The notes beneath the pieces are model-generated. The model was not told the origin of the DNA, did not search any database, and saw nothing but the letters and a program-made list of their open reading frames with translations. The position numbers and the translations under genes were made by a program. This document shows positions 34,419 through 38,567 of a stretch of DNA of 38,567 nt, in pieces. Position 1 is the first letter of the stretch. Each line of letters opens with the position of its first letter. This DNA comes from Lachnospiraceae bacterium (lineage in GTDB: Bacteria > Bacillota > Clostridia > Lachnospirales > Lachnospiraceae), in NCBI GenBank assembly GCA_017618195.1, contig JAFZUW010000035.1, forward strand, positions 1-38,567, read 5' to 3'.

Positions 34419-34518
34419 CAATTCGCACTTCCCTGCCGATAAAACGAAAAGAGACGCTTTGAGGCGTCTCTTTTAAATTCATATTGGTTTGTTTTTGCCC
34501 GCGCGCTTCCCTATCAAT
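34410..34518. repeat. Repeated 13-mer flanking the terminator
   Basis: CTTCCCTATCAAT occurs at 34410-34422 and again at 34506-34518, 96 bases apart, with similar GCG-containing flanks. A partial copy (ACTTCCCT) is at 34427-34434. On the minus strand it reads ATTGATAGGGAAG, and in the second copy it supplies the tandem stop codons TGA TAG of the polyferredoxin gene. Confidence 0.6.
34447..34474 (-). terminator. Terminator of the polyferredoxin gene, possibly bidirectional
   Basis: AAAAGAGACGC and GCGTCTCTTTT form a perfect 11-base-pair stem with a six-base loop. On the minus strand it is followed by TTTTCGTTTT, giving a good U-rich tail 40 bases after the stop of the polyferredoxin gene. On the plus strand TTTT and AAATT follow. 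Confidence 0.8.
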
Positions 34519-36898
34519 ACGACATGGAATTGTAATACTGATAAATCATATCGTAGTATTCGTCCATTGCTTTGTTGTAGGCGCTGTGTATCTCACTGAA
34601 CGGAGCGTCTACCGAAGAGCCGCCGTATTCTTGGCAGAAGCTTTCGATTTCCTCGTCCGTTGTGCATCCGAAGAATCTGGCCGCCTGATCAATCGTACCG
34701 CTGTCAAGCAGCGTTCCGATTGTCATGTTAAGGTCGATCGTTTCAGGCGTATAGCCGTATACTGCGATAAGCCCGGGGAATAAATCTTCTTCGCCTTTCT
34801 CTGCATCGGCCGCGTAAGCTTCCTTATAATACGACAGCTTGATGGCGTTGAAGAAGACGGAATACGGAGATCTCAATGTGACGCTGTCGTCAAGGTGATA
34901 TGTCGCTTTGAATTGTTCAAGCGTAGAACCGTCCTGCTGCAGCATCCATTGCACCGTGAACTTGCCGTCGGAAAGATACTGTGCAAGGTCGGTTTCGTAT
35001 TTGCACTCTGTTGCGAGCTCATAGGTATTCTTTATTGCGGTCGATTTTGCTCCGTAGGAGCACTGATACCAGTGTCCGTATTGAGCGATATAACTGTTCC
35101 ACTCGTCAGAACTCATATTCGAAATAGTGTAATACTCTTCATACAGTTCATTATATTTCGCGCTTATCGTCGAGAATTTGTCATCTGCCGAGGCGCCGAA
35201 ATATGCGGCGAAATCGTCGGCGTATTCCGGATCGAAGCCGAGATACTCCATGCTGACGCGAATCGGAGCATCACCGAGAATCTCGCCCATGGAGGTATCG
35301 AGCGATACGTCATCGGAAAGACCGAAGAAAAGAATGATATCGTTATAATCGTCAATGCTGTTTTCCTTGAAATACTTTAGCGTGATGCCGTTGCTGAACT
35401 CGGTGTAGCTTGCGTCTTCGGTAACACTGTCGGATAAAGAGTATTTATCCTTGAGCTCTTCAAATGTCAGATCGTAAGCTTCCATAAGGATGCTGACGGA
35501 AAAGCTTCCGTCGCTCGGCGCTTCGGGAGCAAGGCGTATAGAGTCATAAATCGGTTCTTTTTCAGGGCCTCCCCTGTCAATTTTTATGAAGTTAAGCGCG
35601 AACACGCCGCCGAAGAAAACGAGGAAGGTTATCAGAAGTATGATAATCGGATGGGATTTCGCCTTAAAGTATCTGGTCTGGAGCGCGCCTTTTTTCGGAC
35701 ACGCGGCAACGCAGCGCTGACAAGAGATGCATTCCGCGAAGTCGATATTGCCGGCGGTACCGGCAACGTCGATTCCCATCGGGCAAACCTCGGAACACTT
35801 TCCGCAGTTTATGCAGTAATAATCGCCGGATTCGTCGCGCTCACCGTCTTCTTCGATAAGCTCTTCATCCTCGTCTTCGTATTCGTCATAATTCTCAAAG
35901 TCTTCGTCCGCGAACTCCTCGTCATTGTGCTCGTAAGGAATTCCGTCGGCTTCGGGGTCGATTCCTTCGTTGGGCTTTTCTTCCTGTCCGTCAGTTACGG
36001 CAGGAGTTTCATCAGCGGGCTCCTCAGCTTCGTCAGCGTTGTCTGCCTGCGCCTCGATAAGCTCTGAAGCAGATTCGGTATCTTCGACTTCTTCTGTTAT
36101 GGCATCGAAGTTGTGTTCAAGCGCGCAAGCGGCGCAGTTGCCGTCGCAACCCGCGGGTTCTTCGCCCTCCGCGGATTCCGGCAAATCGACTGTCTCCGGT
36201 TTTACGTTACGGAAAACATGCAACCCGCTGAGACTTCCGAAAACAGCGTAAAGTCCGCCCAAGGGACAAACATATCTACAGTAGAAACGGTTAAAGAAAA
36301 ACGAGCCGACAAGAGAAATGACAAGTATGACGAGCGATGCTATATATCCGCCGACGATAAGATTGTTCGAGAGCAAGCTTTTGAATGCAATCCAGGGATC
36401 GATATAACTGAACGCGTCCGATCCCTGCGCAAGCCCCAGGAAATTGCGGAAAAACTCGTATCCGGTAAAATAAGCTAGAAGCACCGAAAAAACGAGAAAA
36501 ACGTATTTCAGCGCGCGCAGAACCCTGTCCGCTTTCTTCGGGATAGTAAAGCGCTTTTTCATGACCCTTGCGCCGAGGTTGCCTATGAACTCCTGCAGCG
36601 CTCCGAAAGCGCACAAAAAACCGCAGAAAACGCGGTTGAGCAATATAGCGAGCAGAATCAGGAAAAGGAAAAACACACTCGCGGAAGCGAACGGATTAGA
36701 GAAAAATTCAAGCCCGGTAAGCGTGTTCAAAAAAGTCCCGAACGCTTCAAACGGACAGAGCGCATGGAACGCGGGTACCTCCGCGAATCTGTTGATGAAA
36801 CCGTGTATTATCGCTTCCGCCGCCATATAACCGAGGATTGCTCCGAGAGACAGATAGCGAAGCACGGTGAACAATTTCATTGATTTTTGTTTTTTCAT
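34514..36898 (-). CDS. Membrane polyferredoxin (NapH-like) with acidic linker and duplicated C-terminal domain
   Basis: A 794-residue chimera. Residues 1-230 resemble the NapH/MauN-type membrane module: about four helices, and CxxxC motifs FCGFLC (92-96) and YCRYVCP (207-212). A CDGNCAAC motif (251-258) is followed by about 95 residues rich in Glu and Asp (263-358) without predicted fold. A classic pair of [4Fe-4S] motifs then follows (CINCGKCSEVCP from 362, CISCQRCVAACP from 390). One helix (about 418-438) leads to about 355 residues outside the membrane. These contain two related units, 462-590 and 643-783, each with SDGxF, a LxxFKxxYxLxDSVT-like segment, an IxLxYxKE segment and an FSxI-YN-YY end. 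It probably moves electrons at or across the membrane. The partner is unknown. Confidence 0.85.
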   Translation of the reverse strand: MKKQKSMKLFTVLRYLSLGAILGYMAAEAIIHGFINRFAEVPAFHALCPFEAFGTFLNTLTGLEFFSNPFASASVFFLFLILLAILLNRVFCGFLCAFGALQEFIGNLGARVMKKRFTIPKKADRVLRALKYVFLVFSVLLAYFTGYEFFRNFLGLAQGSDAFSYIDPWIAFKSLLSNNLIVGGYIASLVILVISLVGSFFFNRFYCRYVCPLGGLYAVFGSLSGLHVFRNVKPETVDLPESAEGEEPAGCDGNCAACALEHNFDAITEEVEDTESASELIEAQADNADEAEEPADETPAVTDGQEEKPNEGIDPEADGIPYEHNDEEFADEDFENYDEYEDEDEELIEEDGERDESGDYYCINCGKCSEVCPMGIDVAGTAGNIDFAECISCQRCVAACPKKGALQTRYFKAKSHPIIILLITFLVFFGGVFALNFIKIDRGGPEKEPIYDSIRLAPEAPSDGSFSVSILMEAYDLTFEELKDKYSLSDSVTEDASYTEFSNGITLKYFKENSIDDYNDIILFFGLSDDVSLDTSMGEILGDAPIRVSMEYLGFDPEYADDFAAYFGASADDKFSTISAKYNELYEEYYTISNMSSDEWNSYIAQYGHWYQCSYGAKSTAIKNTYELATECKYETDLAQYLSDGKFTVQWMLQQDGSTLEQFKATYHLDDSVTLRSPYSVFFNAIKLSYYKEAYAADAEKGEEDLFPGLIAVYGYTPETIDLNMTIGTLLDSGTIDQAARFFGCTTDEEIESFCQEYGGSSVDAPFSEIHSAYNKAMDEYYDMIYQYYNSMSY

Positions 36899-36971
36899 AG
36901 TCTTTCCCGTTCCTGTGTTTTGTTATTTTCTTTAGAATAATTCATAAACCTGAAACAGCAATTAATCACCG

Positions 36972-38567
36972 CTATTTAACCAATTTATTTACAAACCGCG
37001 TCATAAACGGTTTTTTGAGGAAGCCGCCGATTATCGGCACTGTAGAAAGATCGCCCTTATCGATTGCTTTGAATTTGAGCGCGAAAATGAAGTAACATAT
37101 TCCGCCTGCGGCGACGCAGATTCCGGCGAGTACGGCGTTTGAAATGTATCTGTAGTATCCCACGGCATAAAGCAACGCGCGTCCGCCGTACATAATACCA
37201 AACACTATTGCAGACATAGCCGCGCACGCAAGCGCCGGATTTATTGCGAGTTTCGGAAGGTTCAGCTTGATACCCGTCCTTTTTACGACGGCGATATAAT
37301 CAAGCACAAGCACGATAAAATAGCAAACGTAAGTGCTTACTATTGCGCCCATAATATTAAGCTTTGTTGAAATAAGAACATAGTTGAGCGCGAGCTTGAC
37401 GGCTAAACCTATCGTCATGTTTATCGGAGCGGTTTTGAAGTCTCCGTTCCCCTGCAATATCGACGTAAGCACTTGAACGATGCTGACGATTATAATCGAC
37501 CAGACGCCCGCGATTATCAGTATATGTGGATCAGCCACCCCTGCGGGACTGACGCGGTTTCTCGGGAAAAGCAGATAAATTATAGGATTTGATAGTATTG
37601 CCAATCCGGCACAGCACGGCATAGTGATAAGGAACGACGCTCTGACGGAGTTTTTCATCTTGCGTTCAAGCAGCGCTTTATCCTTTTTTGCGGCGACTTG
37701 CGAAATGCCCGGAAGTATCGTCGCCGGAAGTGTAGCCGCTATTCCGAGAACGATATTCGTCGTCTTATGATACTGTGTTGAGAAAATGCCGTAAATCGTA
37801 TTCCTGAGAGTTTCGTCGCCAAATCCGGACGCAACGAGCCGCCGCTTAATAAAGCTGACGTCAATGAGGTTCGCGAGATAAACCATCGCAGCGCCGAGAA
37901 CTATCGGAATAGCCGTTGAAATAATGATGCGGACAAGCTTGGAGTTGCTCTCTCTGACGAGTTCTTTATTTTCGAGGTAATCTTTGTTCGCTTCGGTTTT
38001 TATCGTCTTATAGTGTTTTCCGAGGACGATAAGCAGATAAACAGTGCTGCCGAGCGCGCCGAGGAACGTGCCGAGCGCGCCGCCGCCCGCTCCGTAAACG
38101 AGCTGCATCCCGCGGTCCATGCCTTCGCCCTTCGCGAACTGAATAAATAAATACGCAAGCAAAGGCGTCGTAATTGCATTGATTACCTGCTCGATTATCT
38201 GCGAAACGCTGGTATGTGTCATGTTCTTCTGACCCTGGAAGAAACCGCGAACAGCTCCCGAGAATGAGCTGAAAAGAATCGCCGGCGAAAGAAGCAGAAT
38301 CGTCATCCAGGAGTCTTTGGTATCGAGTATCTTATCAGCGATGGGACGGCAGAAAACAGCCATCGCTCCGCCGCAAATAAGTCCGACAAGCACAAGAAGA
38401 CCCGCGGCAAACTTAAATGTGCGGAGCGAATCGTAATAGCGCTTCTCCGCGTTGTATTTCGCCACCATACGCGATATGGCGACGGGAATACCCATATAGG
38501 TTATTTCGAACAGCAGCGTAAAAACGGTATATCCGGCGCTGTAAATGCCGTTGCCGACGTCGCCGAG
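36972..38567 (-). CDS. SpoVB/MurJ-type polysaccharide or lipid-linked oligosaccharide flippase, 5' end outside window
   Basis: The reading frame is open to the right edge (531 codons seen). Residues before the first in-window Met read DVGNGIYSAGYTVFTLLFEITY, typical of the first helices of the family, so the real start lies beyond 38567. About a dozen hydrophobic helices are present. PVAISRMVAKYNAEK, the GFFQGQKNMTHTSVSQIIEQ segment and LVGLNYVL-like late helices resemble SpoVB and related MOP-superfamily flippases of Firmicutes. These proteins flip undecaprenyl-linked precursors for peptidoglycan, spore cortex or polysaccharide. The gene ends 73 bases before the polyferredoxin gene on the same strand. 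Exact substrate and SpoVB versus MurJ assignment are open. Confidence 0.85.
   Translation of the reverse strand, partial: LGDVGNGIYSAGYTVFTLLFEITYMGIPVAISRMVAKYNAEKRYYDSLRTFKFAAGLLVLVGLICGGAMAVFCRPIADKILDTKDSWMTILLLSPAILFSSFSGAVRGFFQGQKNMTHTSVSQIIEQVINAITTPLLAYLFIQFAKGEGMDRGMQLVYGAGGGALGTFLGALGSTVYLLIVLGKHYKTIKTEANKDYLENKELVRESNSKLVRIIISTAIPIVLGAAMVYLANLIDVSFIKRRLVASGFGDETLRNTIYGIFSTQYHKTTNIVLGIAATLPATILPGISQVAAKKDKALLERKMKNSVRASFLITMPCCAGLAILSNPIIYLLFPRNRVSPAGVADPHILIIAGVWSIIIVSIVQVLTSILQGNGDFKTAPINMTIGLAVKLALNYVLISTKLNIMGAIVSTYVCYFIVLVLDYIAVVKRTGIKLNLPKLAINPALACAAMSAIVFGIMYGGRALLYAVGYYRYISNAVLAGICVAAGGICYFIFALKFKAIDKGDLSTVPIIGGFLKKPFMTRFVNKLVK

Larger units (their letters stand above)
33788..34446. 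other. AT-rich gene-poor region
   Basis: About 660 bases with markedly lower GC than the flanks and no convincing gene in any frame. It contains a stack of palindromes with an unused ribosome-binding site (33814-33875), a short interrupted minus-strand reading frame (34087-34251), two TTGACAAT copies (34345 and 34364), a hairpin (34383-34418) and a short repeat shared with the end of the next gene. No transposase, tRNA or inverted terminal repeats were seen. It looks like the site of a lost or eroded gene, or a locus for a small RNA. Confidence 0.6.

Noticed and set aside
38493-38495. ATG at 38495 as the start of the flippase gene
   Set aside because: The frame stays open to the edge and encodes family-like residues upstream, so the true start is outside the window.
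1-38567. tRNA, rRNA, CRISPR array, insertion sequence, prophage or known defence system
   Set aside because: No cloverleaf, spaced repeat array, transposase, integrase or defence-protein motif was recognised on either strand.

Overview
The window looks like a chromosomal segment of an anaerobic, endospore-forming member of the Clostridia, probably an uncultured gut or rumen lineage. Four things point there. spoIVA and a SipL-type SPOCS/LysM gene indicate sporulation. 2-oxoacid:ferredoxin oxidoreductase and oxygen-independent HemZ indicate anaerobic metabolism. Several genes (ispE, a fused ispDF, cdaA-cdaR, recJ-rsh, queA-tgt) have a typical Firmicutes organisation. Three secreted esterases end in dockerin-type repeats, as in plant-polysaccharide degraders. 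No rRNA, tRNA, CRISPR array, transposase or phage gene was seen.

Layout. (1) 1-5567, minus strand: a compact transcription unit read from a promoter near 5.7 kb. Its order is PHP-family histidinol phosphatase, Lrp/AsnC regulator, class I aminotransferase, ispE, hexapeptide acetyltransferase, and a GH63-like glycosidase that runs off the left edge. (2) 5729-9865, plus strand: three consecutive paralogous secreted SGNH esterases (signal peptide, SGNH, Fn3, Ig-like, dockerin) from a divergent promoter, followed at once by a small P-loop ATPase gene. (3) 10576-14293: ferredoxin, alpha, beta and gamma subunits of a 2-oxoacid:ferredoxin oxidoreductase, joined by ATGA overlaps to a bifunctional ispDF. 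(4) 14423-15758: a small DUF3343 protein overlapping a SufS-like cysteine desulfurase homologue. (5) 15874-26820: a long co-directional housekeeping run of cdaA, cdaR, recJ, rsh (relA/spoT), hemZ, uridine-kinase-like, queA and tgt, closed by a clear terminator. (6) 26950-29961: sipL-like and spoIVA, whose products would form the spore-coat base layer. (7) 30078-33730: a heterodimeric ABC exporter behind a perfect consensus promoter. (8) 33731-34513: an AT-rich, essentially gene-free stretch with stacked palindromes, an orphan ribosome-binding site, a hairpin and a short repeat. (9) 34514-38567, minus strand: a chimeric membrane polyferredoxin with an acidic linker and duplicated extracytoplasmic domain, preceded by a SpoVB/MurJ-type flippase cut by the right edge.

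Themes. Isoprenoid precursor synthesis appears twice (ispE and ispDF). The c-di-AMP and (p)ppGpp synthases sit in one run. The most distinctive accessory material is the esterase-dockerin triplet and the polyferredoxin chimera. The 33.7-34.5 kb gap holds regulatory-looking DNA with no intact gene behind it. I did not find a complete, clearly novel defence or mobile system.
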